Positions 6,682-13,316 of a stretch of 14,736 nt of DNA are shown here, piece by piece. The translations under genes were made by a program, and so were the position numbers. The DNA is from JBOHHM01 sp050725495 (GTDB lineage: Bacteria > Pseudomonadota > Gammaproteobacteria > Burkholderiales > Burkholderiaceae_C), in NCBI GenBank assembly GCA_050725495.1, contig JBOHHM010000244.1, positions 1 through 14,736 on the forward strand, written 5' to 3'. Position 1 is the stretch's first letter. The number at the start of each line of letters is the position of its first letter. Under the pieces are notes generated by a model. The model made no database searches, had not been told where the DNA came from, and worked only from the letters and a program-made list of their open reading frames with translations.

Positions 6682-8025
6682 ATGTCCTCCATGACCCCCC
6701 AGGAGATCGTCTCCGAACTCGACAAGCATATCGTCGGCCAGTCCCAGGCCAAGCGCGCCGTGGCGATTGCGATGCGCAACCGCTGGCGCCGCCAGCGCGT
6801 TGACGGACAGCTGCGCGCTGAGATCACGCCCAAGAACATCCTGATGATAGGCCCCACGGGCGTGGGCAAGACCGAGATTGCGCGGCGTCTGGCGCGTCTG
6901 GCCGATGCGCCTTTCATCAAGGTCGAGGCCACCAAGTTCACCGAGGTCGGCTATGTCGGCAAGGATGTGGACTCCATCATCCGCGATCTGGCCGAGATGG
7001 CCGTCAAGCAGACCCGCGAGGCCGAGATGCGCAAGGTGCGCGCGCGGGCCGAGGACGCGGCCGAAGACCGCATTCTCGACAGCCTGATCCCGCCGGCCCG
7101 CTCGGCTGGATCGGGCCTGGAGCAGGGCGCTGCCGCGCCGGTCGATGGCACGGCCCGGCAGGTCTTTCGCAAGAAGCTGCGCGAGGGGTTGCTCGATGAC
7201 AAGGACATCGAGATCGAACTGGCCGAGGCCAGGCCGCAGCTTGAAATCATGGGGCCGGCCGGCATGGACGAGATGACCGAGCAGCTGCGTGGCATGTTCA
7301 GCCAGCTGGGCAACCCCAGGCGCCGGCTGCGCAAGCTCAAGATTGCCGAGGCGCTGAAACTGCTGGTCGATGAAGAGGCGGCCAAGCTGGTCAATGAAGA
7401 CGAGATCAAGACCCAGGCGATCACCAATGCCGAGCAGAACGGCATGGTGTTCATCGATGAAATCGACAAGGTGACTTCACGCCAGGAAGCGGGCGGCGGT
7501 CCCGACGTGTCGCGCCAGGGCGTGCAGCGCGACCTGCTGCCGCTGGTGGAGGGAACGACCGTGTCCACCAGGTACGGCATGGTCAAGACCGACCACATCC
7601 TGTTCATCGCCTCGGGCGCCTTTCACCTGAGCAAGCCCAGCGACCTGATCCCCGAAATGCAGGGGCGTTTCCCGATCCGTGTGGAGCTGCAGTCGCTCTC
7701 GGTGCAGGATTTCGAGGCCATCCTCGTGCAAACCCATGCGTCGCTGGTCAAGCAGTACCAAGCCTTGCTCGCTACTGAAAATGTAGCACTGGAGTTCACG
7801 ACCGATGGCATCACACGCCTGGCGCACATCGCCTACGAGGTCAACGAGCGAACCGAGAACATTGGCGCAAGGCGCCTGGCGACCGTGATGGAACGCCTGC
7901 TCGACGAGGTCAGCTTCGATGCCACTCGTCTCGGCGGGCAGACCGTGAGGATTGACGCCGCCTATGTGGACGCCCGGCTGCAGGAACTGAGCCGCAACGA
8001 GGATCTTTCCCGTTACATCCTCTGA
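6682..8025 (+). CDS. hslU: ATP-dependent protease ATPase subunit HslU (ClpY)
   Basis: AAA+ unfoldase that forms hexamers, caps HslV and threads substrates into it. The 447-aa product matches the family length. Walker A is GPTGVGKT (residues 57-64); the pore loop lies in KFTEVGYVGKDVDSI. The intermediate I-domain spans roughly residues 110-240, and Walker B is MVFIDEID (255-262). The arginine-finger/sensor regions and the C-terminal tail EDLSRYIL, which docks into HslV, are intact. The start may be ATG 6682 or ATG 6691 (MTPQEIV); neither has a Shine-Dalgarno. Codons 364-369 (GCT ACT GAA AAT GTA GCA) depart from the gene's usual G/C-ending codons and form a hairpin, although the residues ATENVA fit the family. 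It forms an operon with hslV, 107 bp upstream. Confidence 0.96.
   Translation: MSSMTPQEIVSELDKHIVGQSQAKRAVAIAMRNRWRRQRVDGQLRAEITPKNILMIGPTGVGKTEIARRLARLADAPFIKVEATKFTEVGYVGKDVDSIIRDLAEMAVKQTREAEMRKVRARAEDAAEDRILDSLIPPARSAGSGLEQGAAAPVDGTARQVFRKKLREGLLDDKDIEIELAEARPQLEIMGPAGMDEMTEQLRGMFSQLGNPRRRLRKLKIAEALKLLVDEEAAKLVNEDEIKTQAITNAEQNGMVFIDEIDKVTSRQEAGGGPDVSRQGVQRDLLPLVEGTTVSTRYGMVKTDHILFIASGAFHLSKPSDLIPEMQGRFPIRVELQSLSVQDFEAILVQTHASLVKQYQALLATENVALEFTTDGITRLAHIAYEVNERTENIGARRLATVMERLLDEVSFDATRLGGQTVRIDAAYVDARLQELSRNEDLSRYIL
7770..7788 (+). repeat. GCTAC/GTAGC hairpin with 7-nt loop inside hslU
   Basis: Bases 7771-7787 form a perfect 5-bp stem GCTAC / GTAGC with the loop TGAAAAT, the same geometry as the hairpin at 1707-1725. 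It is carried by six consecutive A/T-rich codons in a GC-rich gene. Over the wider 45 bp, identity to 1681-1725 is only 25 of 45 and concentrated in the hairpin, so relatedness is uncertain. Confidence 0.35.
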
Positions 8026-8185
8026 CAAACGGCCTTCCTTCAGGAATCACTTTCACAGCCCGCGCTAAGTACTTCATTTAGAACGGTTTTCTGGCGTTCT
8101 GCGCCTGCAAAGCCGCTTCTAAGTCCTTGATTTCATTACTAAAATTTGTAGCAAGCCCTCTTGCGCCCGATTCTTTTCCTGCTAC
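8026..8185. other. AT-rich spacer between hslU and the mraZ promoter
   Basis: No gene is visible. The spacer contains a perfect inverted repeat AGAACG / CGTTCT (8080-8085 and 8095-8100, 9-nt loop). It also has an imperfect direct repeat CTAAGT-CTT-ATTT beginning at 8065 and 8119. A degenerate relative of the GCTA/TAGC repeat may lie around 8133-8153 (ACTAAAATTTGTAGC). No hairpin with a U-tract marks a clear terminator for hslU. Confidence 0.45.
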
Positions 8186-8188
8186 AGT
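8161..8188 (+). promoter_or_regulatory. Candidate mraZ (dcw cluster) promoter
   Basis: TTGCGC (8161-8166), a 16-bp spacer and TACAGT (8183-8188) form a modest sigma-70-like pair. The TG at 8180-8181 makes it an extended -10 (TGcTACAGT). The predicted start near 8195 lies within the MraZ repeats, the geometry expected for repression by MraZ. Confidence 0.4.
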
Positions 8189-8219
8189 GGAAAAAAGTGC
8201 AATTAAGTGGTGGAAAGTG
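8186..8219 (+). promoter_or_regulatory. MraZ box: four AGTG repeats at 10-bp spacing
   Basis: AGTG occurs at 8186, 8196, 8206 and 8216, exactly 10 bp apart (AGTGG, AGTGC, AGTGG, AGTGT, each separated by 5 bp). MraZ in other bacteria binds arrays of short GTG/TGGG-containing repeats at helical spacing upstream of its own gene, so this is the likely autoregulatory operator of the dcw cluster. The first repeat overlaps the proposed -10. Confidence 0.8.
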
Positions 8220-8268
8220 TATTAGAGCACTCAACTGGTTGCGGTTCTACGAATGAGGGTGTGCTGTC

Positions 8269-8697
8269 GTGTTTCAAGGGGCTTCGTCTCTGAGTCTGGA
8301 TGCCAAGGGGCGGCTTTCCGTGCCGACCCGGCATCGTGACGCCCTCAGCAGCGGCGCCGCAGGACAGCTCACGATCACCAAGCACCCGCACGGCTGCCTG
8401 ATGATCTTCCCGAGGCCCGAGTGGGAGGCCTTTCGCGACCGCATTGCCGCCCTGCCGATGTCGGCCCAGTGGTGGAAACGCATCTTTCTGGGCAATGCCA
8501 TGGATGTGGAGATGGACGGCACGGGCCGCGTGCTGGTGTCGCCCGAACTGCGCGCGGCGGCCGGCATCGCCAGGGACACCGTGCTGCTGGGCATGGGCAA
8601 CCATTTCGAACTGTGGGACAAGGCCACCTACGACGCCGAGGAGGCCAAGGCGATGCAGGGCGAGATGCCCGATGTGTTCAAGGACTTCTCTTTCTGA
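8269..8697 (+). CDS. mraZ: Transcriptional regulator MraZ
   Basis: DNA-binding regulator encoded first in the dcw cluster; it usually represses its own promoter. The 142-aa product has two tandem SpoVT-AbrB-like half-domains, each with the DxxxR signature: SLDAKGRLSVPTRHRD near the N-terminus and EMDGTGRVLVSPELR in the second half. GTG 8269 gives MFQGASSLSLDAKGRL, which aligns with the MFRGA start of other MraZ proteins. GAGGG (8255-8259) is a plausible ribosome-binding site. The four-repeat operator lies 50 bp upstream. rsmH starts 9 bp after the stop. Confidence 0.95.
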   Translation: MFQGASSLSLDAKGRLSVPTRHRDALSSGAAGQLTITKHPHGCLMIFPRPEWEAFRDRIAALPMSAQWWKRIFLGNAMDVEMDGTGRVLVSPELRAAAGIARDTVLLGMGNHFELWDKATYDAEEAKAMQGEMPDVFKDFSF

Positions 8698-8706
8698 AAG
8701 CCGACG

Positions 8707-9624
8707 GTGGATACCTCATGGAAACATACCACCGTCTTGTTGAACGAAGCGGTCGACGCTCTTCTCAGCAATCCGGACGCCACCTACATCGACGCCACGT
8801 TCGGCCGCGGCGGTCATTCGCGCCTGATCCTGTCGCAGCTGTCGGCGCAAGGCCGGCTCATTGCCTTCGACAAGGATCCCGATGCGATTGCCGAGGCGCA
8901 GTCCATCGCCGACCCGCGTTTTTCGATCCGCCACGAAGGCTTTCGCTGGCTCTCCGACCTGCCGGCGGCCAGTGCGGCGGGGCTGCTGATGGATTTGGGC
9001 GTGAGTTCGCCGCAAATCGACAATCCGGCGCGGGGTTTCAGCTTTCGTTTCGAGGGCCCGCTGGACATGCGCATGGATACCACGCGCGGCGAGAGCGTGG
9101 CCGACTGGCTGGCCACGGCGGAGGTTCAACAGATCGCGGAGGTGATACGTGACTACGGCGAAGAACGGTTTGCTGTTCCGATTGCAAAGGCGATTGCTGC
9201 TCGCCGACAAGAACGGGGCCCTGTTTCAACCACCGGCGAGCTGGCCCAGCTCGTGGCTGGCGCGGTCAAAACCCGCGAGCCGGGCCAGGATCCTGCAACG
9301 CGCACATTTCAGGCTCTTCGGATTTTCATCAATGCCGAGCTTGAAGAGCTGCAACAGGCGCTAGAGGCCAGCCTTCATGTGCTGCAACCCGGAGGCCGGC
9401 TCGTGGTGATCAGCTTCCATTCGCTGGAAGACCGCATCGTCAAGCAATTCATCGCCAAACATTCGCGCGAGGAATACGACCGCCGCGCGCCGTTTGCCGC
9501 CCCTAAAGCCATGAAGCTCAGGGCGCTGGGCCGCGTCAAGCCCAGCGCCGCCGAAGTCGCCGCCAATCCGCGCTCGCGCAGCGCGATCATGCGCGTGGCC
9601 GAGCGGACGGAGGAGCCGGCATGA
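8707..9624 (+). CDS. rsmH: 16S rRNA (cytosine1402-N4)-methyltransferase RsmH (MraW)
   Basis: Methylates N4 of C1402 in the ribosomal P site using SAM. The 305-aa product starts at GTG 8707 (MDTSWKHTTVLLNEAVDALL). Visible motifs are the SAM site DATFGRGGHS (29-38), FDKDPDA (54-60), MDLGVSSPQID, GFSFR and the C-terminal VVISFHSLEDRIVKQF. The start has no clear Shine-Dalgarno, and the nearby ATG at 8718 is out of frame, so coupling from mraZ is likely. The stop (9622-9624) overlaps an ATG at 9621 that now opens a 29-codon ORF made of repeat sequence rather than ftsL. Confidence 0.95.
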   Translation: MDTSWKHTTVLLNEAVDALLSNPDATYIDATFGRGGHSRLILSQLSAQGRLIAFDKDPDAIAEAQSIADPRFSIRHEGFRWLSDLPAASAAGLLMDLGVSSPQIDNPARGFSFRFEGPLDMRMDTTRGESVADWLATAEVQQIAEVIRDYGEERFAVPIAKAIAARRQERGPVSTTGELAQLVAGAVKTREPGQDPATRTFQALRIFINAELEELQQALEASLHVLQPGGRLVVISFHSLEDRIVKQFIAKHSREEYDRRAPFAAPKAMKLRALGRVKPSAAEVAANPRSRSAIMRVAERTEEPA

Positions 9625-9710
9625 GTGCCGCTGGGCCGTCCCAAGGCGCGAAGGCCCCCTCGGGGGGCAGCGCAGTACACGCAGTGACAAGCGTGGGGGC
9701 CTCATCATGA
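9621..9710 (+). CDS. 29-codon ORF made of repeat DNA, coupled between rsmH and ftsL
   Basis: ATG 9621 overlaps the rsmH stop as ATGA and is served by the strongest Shine-Dalgarno in this part of the window, GGAGGAG (9609-9615), at 5-nt spacing. The ORF begins MSAAGPSQGAKAPSGG and ends at TGA 9708-9710, which overlaps the ftsL ATG (9707-9709) again as ATGA. Its coding sequence is almost entirely the 80-bp repeat. The peptide has no known family and probably serves only to carry ribosomes from rsmH to ftsL. Translation is inferred from signals, not shown. Confidence 0.5.
   Translation: MSAAGPSQGAKAPSGGSAVHAVTSVGASS
9622..9701 (-). repeat. 80-bp structured repeat, copy A (rsmH-ftsL junction)
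   Basis: Read on the minus strand, this aligns end to end without gaps to 12102-12181. Outside a 16-bp variable block, 59 of 64 positions agree; inside the block only 5 of 16 do. A conserved hairpin has arms CCCCC / GGGGG. The variable block takes part in its own stem, CACGC / GCGTG. From memory, elements containing CCTTCGCGCCTTGGG are widespread in Comamonadaceae, usually between genes. Confidence 0.8.
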
Positions 9711-9991
9711 CTCGGCTCAACCTCGTGCTGCTGCTCGCCGTGCTGGCCAGCGCGCTGTACCTGGTGCACAACCAGTACGAGTCGCGCCGCCTGTTCACGG
9801 CGCTGGACCGGGCCCAGGCCGAAGCGCGCAAAATAGAGACTGACAACGACCGCTTGCAGGTTGAAAAGCGCGCCCAGGCGACACCGCTGCGCGTCGAGCG
9901 GCTGGCCAAGGCGCAGTTGCAGATGCGCGTCGCCACGCCGGCGATCACGCAATACGTCACCTACAAGGCCGAGGCGGAGCCTGCCCCATGA
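9707..9991 (+). CDS. ftsL: Cell division protein FtsL
   Basis: Small bitopic membrane protein of the divisome. It forms the FtsQLB complex with FtsB and FtsQ and helps activate FtsWI. The 94-aa product has a short cytoplasmic start (MTRLN), one transmembrane helix (about residues 4-20, LNLVLLLAVLASALYLV) and a periplasmic coiled coil (about 25-65) with the heptad-like stretch ARKIETDNDRLQVEKRAQ. The start overlaps the stop of the repeat-derived mini-ORF, and the end overlaps ftsI as ATGA (9988-9991). The original start context appears to have been displaced by the repeat. Identification rests on position, topology and the coiled coil, since FtsL sequence is poorly conserved. Confidence 0.9.
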   Translation: MTRLNLVLLLAVLASALYLVHNQYESRRLFTALDRAQAEARKIETDNDRLQVEKRAQATPLRVERLAKAQLQMRVATPAITQYVTYKAEAEPAP

Positions 9992-11721
9992 GCAAGAGCG
10001 TTCTCTACACCTCCAGCCCGCTGCTGGCGAGCAAGACTCCGGTGTGGCGCAGCAAGTTTATTGTGGCGGCCATTGCCTTGGGCTTCGTCGGGCTGGCCGC
10101 ACGCGCCGCCTATGTGCAGGTGTTCGGCAACGACTTCTTCCAGCGCCAGGGCGAGGTGCGTTTCGCGCGCACCCTCGAGCTGCCGGCCAACCGCGGCCGC
10201 ATACTCGACCGCAACGGCCTGATTCTGGCGTCCAGCGTCACGGCCCCCAGCATCTGGGCGATTCCCGAAGACGTGGAACGCGACAAGGCCAAGCTGCAGC
10301 AGCTCGCCCGGCTGCTGGAGATGCCGCTGGCCGAGCTCAACAAAAAGCTCGAAGACGAGGACAAGACCTTCGTGTGGATCAAGCGCCAGGTCGACGAGCC
10401 GGTGGCGCAGCAGATTGCTGCGCTGGGCATCAAGGGCATTTACCAGCGCAAGGAATACAAGCGCCAGTACCCCGAGGGCGAGGCCGCCGCCCATGTGGTG
10501 GGCTTCACGAATGTGGAAAACCTGGGCCAGGAGGGCGTGGAGCTCGCGTTCGACAAGGAGCTGGCGGGCCGCTCCGGTTCGCGCCGCGTCATCAAGGACC
10601 GGCTGGGCCGCGTGGTCGAAGATGTGGGCGAGCAGGTGCCGCCAGTCGATGGTCGCGACCTGCAGCTCTCGATTGACAGCAAGGTGCAGTTCTTCGCCTA
10701 CCAGAAGCTGCGCGATTCGGTGATCGCCAACAAGGCGCGCGCCGGCAGCGTGGTGGTGCTCGATACCGTGACCGGCGAACTGCTGGCGCTGGCCAACTAC
10801 CCGAGCTATGTGCCTGACAAGCGCCAGAACTTGAGTGGCTCGCAGCTGCGCAACATCGCGCTGACCGACGTGTTCGAGCCCGGCTCGACCATGAAGCCCT
10901 TCACCGTGGGCCTGGCGCTGGAGACCGGCCGCGTCAAACCCAGCACGCCGATCCAGACCGCGCCGGGCCGCATCCAGATCACCGGCTCGACGATTTCGGA
11001 CGCTCATCCTCATGGCGTGCTGACGGTCGAGGAGGTGATCCAGAAATCGAGCAACGTGGGCACGGTCAAGATGGCCATGCAGATGCAGCCGCGCGAGATG
11101 TGGGAGCTGTTCTCGCAGGCGGGCTTCGGGCAAAAGCCGCAGATCAGCTTCCCCGGCGCCGTCACCGGCCGCCTGCGGCCCTATAAGACCTGGCGGCCCA
11201 TCGAGCAGGCCACCATGTCGTACGGCTACGGCCTATCGGCCTCGCTGTTCCAGATGGCCCGTGCCTACACCGTGTTCGCCAACGAAGGGCAAGTCATTCC
11301 AGCCACCATGCTCAAGAGCGACGAGCCGGCTGTGGGGGTGCAGGTGCTGTCGCCCAAGACGGCGGCCGACATTCGCAAAATGCTGCAAATGGCCGCCGGT
11401 CCCGGCGGCACCGGTCCGAAGGCGCAGACCCTCGGCTACTCGGTGGGCGGCAAGTCGGGCACAGCCCACAAGCAGGTGGGCAGGAGCTATGCGAGCAACA
11501 AGTACCGCGCCTGGTTCACGGGCATGGCGCCTATCGACAAGCCGCGCATCATCGTGGCCGTGATGATCGACGAGCCCAGCGCCGGCCAGTATTACGGCGG
11601 CGCGGTCGCGGCCCCGGTGTTCAGCGAAGTGGTGCAGCAGACGCTGCGCATGATGGGCGTGCAGCCCGACATGGCGGTCAAGCCGCAAATCGTCGCGAAC
11701 GCGGTAGAGGAGTCGTTCTGA
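9988..11721 (+). CDS. ftsI: Peptidoglycan D,D-transpeptidase FtsI (PBP3)
   Basis: Septum-specific transpeptidase (class B PBP) that cross-links peptidoglycan with the glycosyltransferase FtsW. The 577-aa product has a short cytoplasmic tail, a transmembrane anchor at about residues 23-45 and a PBP dimerisation/pedestal region starting near PANRGRILDRNG. The transpeptidase domain contains the catalytic STMK (Ser300-Lys303), SSN (354-356) and KSGT (489-492; Ser replaces the more usual Thr of KTG, a conservative change). YYGGAVAAPVFSEV near the end is FtsI-typical. It overlaps ftsL by 4 nt and murE by 1 nt (TGATG at 11719-11723), consistent with one transcript. Confidence 0.96.
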   Translation: MSKSVLYTSSPLLASKTPVWRSKFIVAAIALGFVGLAARAAYVQVFGNDFFQRQGEVRFARTLELPANRGRILDRNGLILASSVTAPSIWAIPEDVERDKAKLQQLARLLEMPLAELNKKLEDEDKTFVWIKRQVDEPVAQQIAALGIKGIYQRKEYKRQYPEGEAAAHVVGFTNVENLGQEGVELAFDKELAGRSGSRRVIKDRLGRVVEDVGEQVPPVDGRDLQLSIDSKVQFFAYQKLRDSVIANKARAGSVVVLDTVTGELLALANYPSYVPDKRQNLSGSQLRNIALTDVFEPGSTMKPFTVGLALETGRVKPSTPIQTAPGRIQITGSTISDAHPHGVLTVEEVIQKSSNVGTVKMAMQMQPREMWELFSQAGFGQKPQISFPGAVTGRLRPYKTWRPIEQATMSYGYGLSASLFQMARAYTVFANEGQVIPATMLKSDEPAVGVQVLSPKTAADIRKMLQMAAGPGGTGPKAQTLGYSVGGKSGTAHKQVGRSYASNKYRAWFTGMAPIDKPRIIVAVMIDEPSAGQYYGGAVAAPVFSEVVQQTLRMMGVQPDMAVKPQIVANAVEESF

Positions 11722-13316
11722 TGCGTGAACTCCACAGTCCCGAGCAGGCAGCGCAATGGCTGCGCGCCCAGGTCAAGGGCACGCTGCAGACCGACAGCCG
11801 CCAAGTGGGTGCCGGCGACGGTTTCATTGCCTGGCCCGGTGCCGCCACCGATGGCCGCGAGCATGTGGCGGCAGCGCTGGCCCAGGGCGCGGTGGCCTGC
11901 CTGGTCGAGCGCGCCGGCGTCGATGCCTATGGTTTTGAGAGTGAGCGGATCGCGAGCTACGCGCAGCTCAAAGCCGCCACGGGACCGATTGCAGCCGCCT
12001 ATTATGGCGAGCCGACGCAGCAACTGGCCGTGCTGGCGGTCACGGGCACCAACGGCAAGACATCGACGACCTGGTGGCTGGCGCAGGCGCTATCCCGTGT
12101 TGGCCCCCACGCTGGCGACCCAGGTCGCGGCGCTGCCCCCCAGGGGGGCCTTCGCGCCTTGGGGCGGCCCGGCGGCGCTCAAGTGAAGCACCCTGCGCCC
12201 ATTCGCTGCGGGCTGGTGGGCACTTTGGGCATTGGAGCGCCGCCCGATGTCGAGTTCACCGGCCTGACCACGCCCGATCCGGTGCTGTTGCAGCGCCAAT
12301 TCCGCCGTTTCGTGGACCAGGGCTTCGCGGCCTGCGCCATCGAAGCCTCGTCCATAGGCCTGGCCGAGCGGCGCCTGGACGGCACCCGCATCCGCGTGGC
12401 CCTGTTCACCAATTTCACCCAGGACCATCTGGACTACCACGGGACTATGGACGCCTACTGGCAGGCCAAGCTCGAGTTGTTTGGCTGGCCCGGGCTGCAG
12501 GCGGCCGTGGTCAATATCGACGATCCCAAGGGCGCGGAACTGGCGGCCCAACTGGCCGGCAGTTCTTCCGTGGATCCCTGGACCGTCTCCTGCCGCGCGC
12601 CAGCGCGCCTGCAGGCCCGCGACATCGGCTACGGCCCGCAGGGTTTGAGGTTTGCAGTGGTCGAAGGCCAGCAACGCCATGAACTCCATACGCAGCTCAT
12701 AGGTCAGTACAACGTGGCCAACCTGCTCGGCGTGATCGCGGCCATGCGCGCGCTGGGCGTGCCATTGGCCGAGGCCGTGCAGGCCTGCCACCACCTGCTG
12801 CCGGTGCCGGGCCGCATGGAATGCATCAGCGAGGTCGAGCAGCCGCTGGTCGCGATCGACTACGCCCATACGCCCGATGCGCTGGACAAGGCCTTGCACG
12901 CCCTGCGCCCGCTGGCCGAGCAGCGCGGGGGTCAGCTCTGGTGCGTTTTTGGCTGCGGCGGCGACCGTGATCCCCTGAAGCGCCCGCTGATGGCGGCCGT
13001 GGCCGAAAAGAACGCGGACGAGGTGGTGGTGACCAGCGATAACCCGCGCAGCGAGAAGCCCGAGGCCATCATCAGCCAGATCCTGCTGGGGCTGAGCCAC
13101 GACCAGTCGGTGCAGGTCCAGGCCGACCGCGCGCTGGCCATTGCCGAGACCCTGGAGCAGGCCGCGGCCGAAGATGTGGTGCTGATCGCCGGCAAGGGTC
13201 ATGAGGACTACCAGGAGGTCGCGGGCGTCAAGCAGCCTTTTTCCGACATGGCCCATGCGCGGGCCGCGCTGCAGCGCCGGGCCGACTTCCTGGCCATGGG
13301 GAGGGCTGGCGCATGA
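11721..13316 (+). CDS. murE: UDP-MurNAc-L-Ala-D-Glu:meso-diaminopimelate ligase MurE with in-frame repeat insert
   Basis: Cytoplasmic Mur ligase that adds meso-diaminopimelate to the peptidoglycan precursor using ATP. Visible motifs are the P-loop TGTNGKT (residues 108-114), TTPDP, the EASSIGL region, the carbamylated-lysine region around Lys250 and the mDAP-specificity motif DNPR (440-443). GKGHEDYQ lies near the end. The product has 531 aa, longer than the usual roughly 495-510. The excess lies at residues 128-154, encoded by an 80-bp repeat (12102-12181) that reads through in frame as a Gly/Pro/Ala/Arg-rich segment. Between GKT and GTLG there are 52 residues, against 20 in E. coli MurE as I recall it. 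All motifs remain intact, so it is probably functional. The ATG at 11721 has AGGAG at 11708-11712. It overlaps murF as ATGA. Confidence 0.95.
   Translation: MRELHSPEQAAQWLRAQVKGTLQTDSRQVGAGDGFIAWPGAATDGREHVAAALAQGAVACLVERAGVDAYGFESERIASYAQLKAATGPIAAAYYGEPTQQLAVLAVTGTNGKTSTTWWLAQALSRVGPHAGDPGRGAAPQGGLRALGRPGGAQVKHPAPIRCGLVGTLGIGAPPDVEFTGLTTPDPVLLQRQFRRFVDQGFAACAIEASSIGLAERRLDGTRIRVALFTNFTQDHLDYHGTMDAYWQAKLELFGWPGLQAAVVNIDDPKGAELAAQLAGSSSVDPWTVSCRAPARLQARDIGYGPQGLRFAVVEGQQRHELHTQLIGQYNVANLLGVIAAMRALGVPLAEAVQACHHLLPVPGRMECISEVEQPLVAIDYAHTPDALDKALHALRPLAEQRGGQLWCVFGCGGDRDPLKRPLMAAVAEKNADEVVVTSDNPRSEKPEAIISQILLGLSHDQSVQVQADRALAIAETLEQAAAEDVVLIAGKGHEDYQEVAGVKQPFSDMAHARAALQRRADFLAMGRAGA
12102..12181 (+). 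repeat. 80-bp structured repeat, copy B (inside murE)
   Basis: Same element as 9622-9701 but in the opposite genomic orientation. It contains the C-rich/G-rich hairpin around 12136-12148 and a perfect variable-block stem GCGACC-CA-GGTCGC (12115-12128). That stem differs in sequence from copy A, yet both copies keep a hairpin there. It is translated as part of MurE, from Gly128 to Gln154. Confidence 0.85.

Noticed and set aside
8718..8760. ATG 8718 as rsmH start.
   Set aside because: It is out of frame with RsmH; only GTG 8707 gives the WKHTTVLLNEAV start.
12060..12200. Frameshift or pseudogene in murE.
   Set aside because: The insert region looks foreign, but the frame stays open and all catalytic motifs before and after it are intact, so an in-frame repeat insertion explains it better.
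12595..12608. GCGCGC-CA-GCGCGC inverted repeat in murE.
   Set aside because: It is made of alternating GC, expected by chance in this composition and not near any expression signal.
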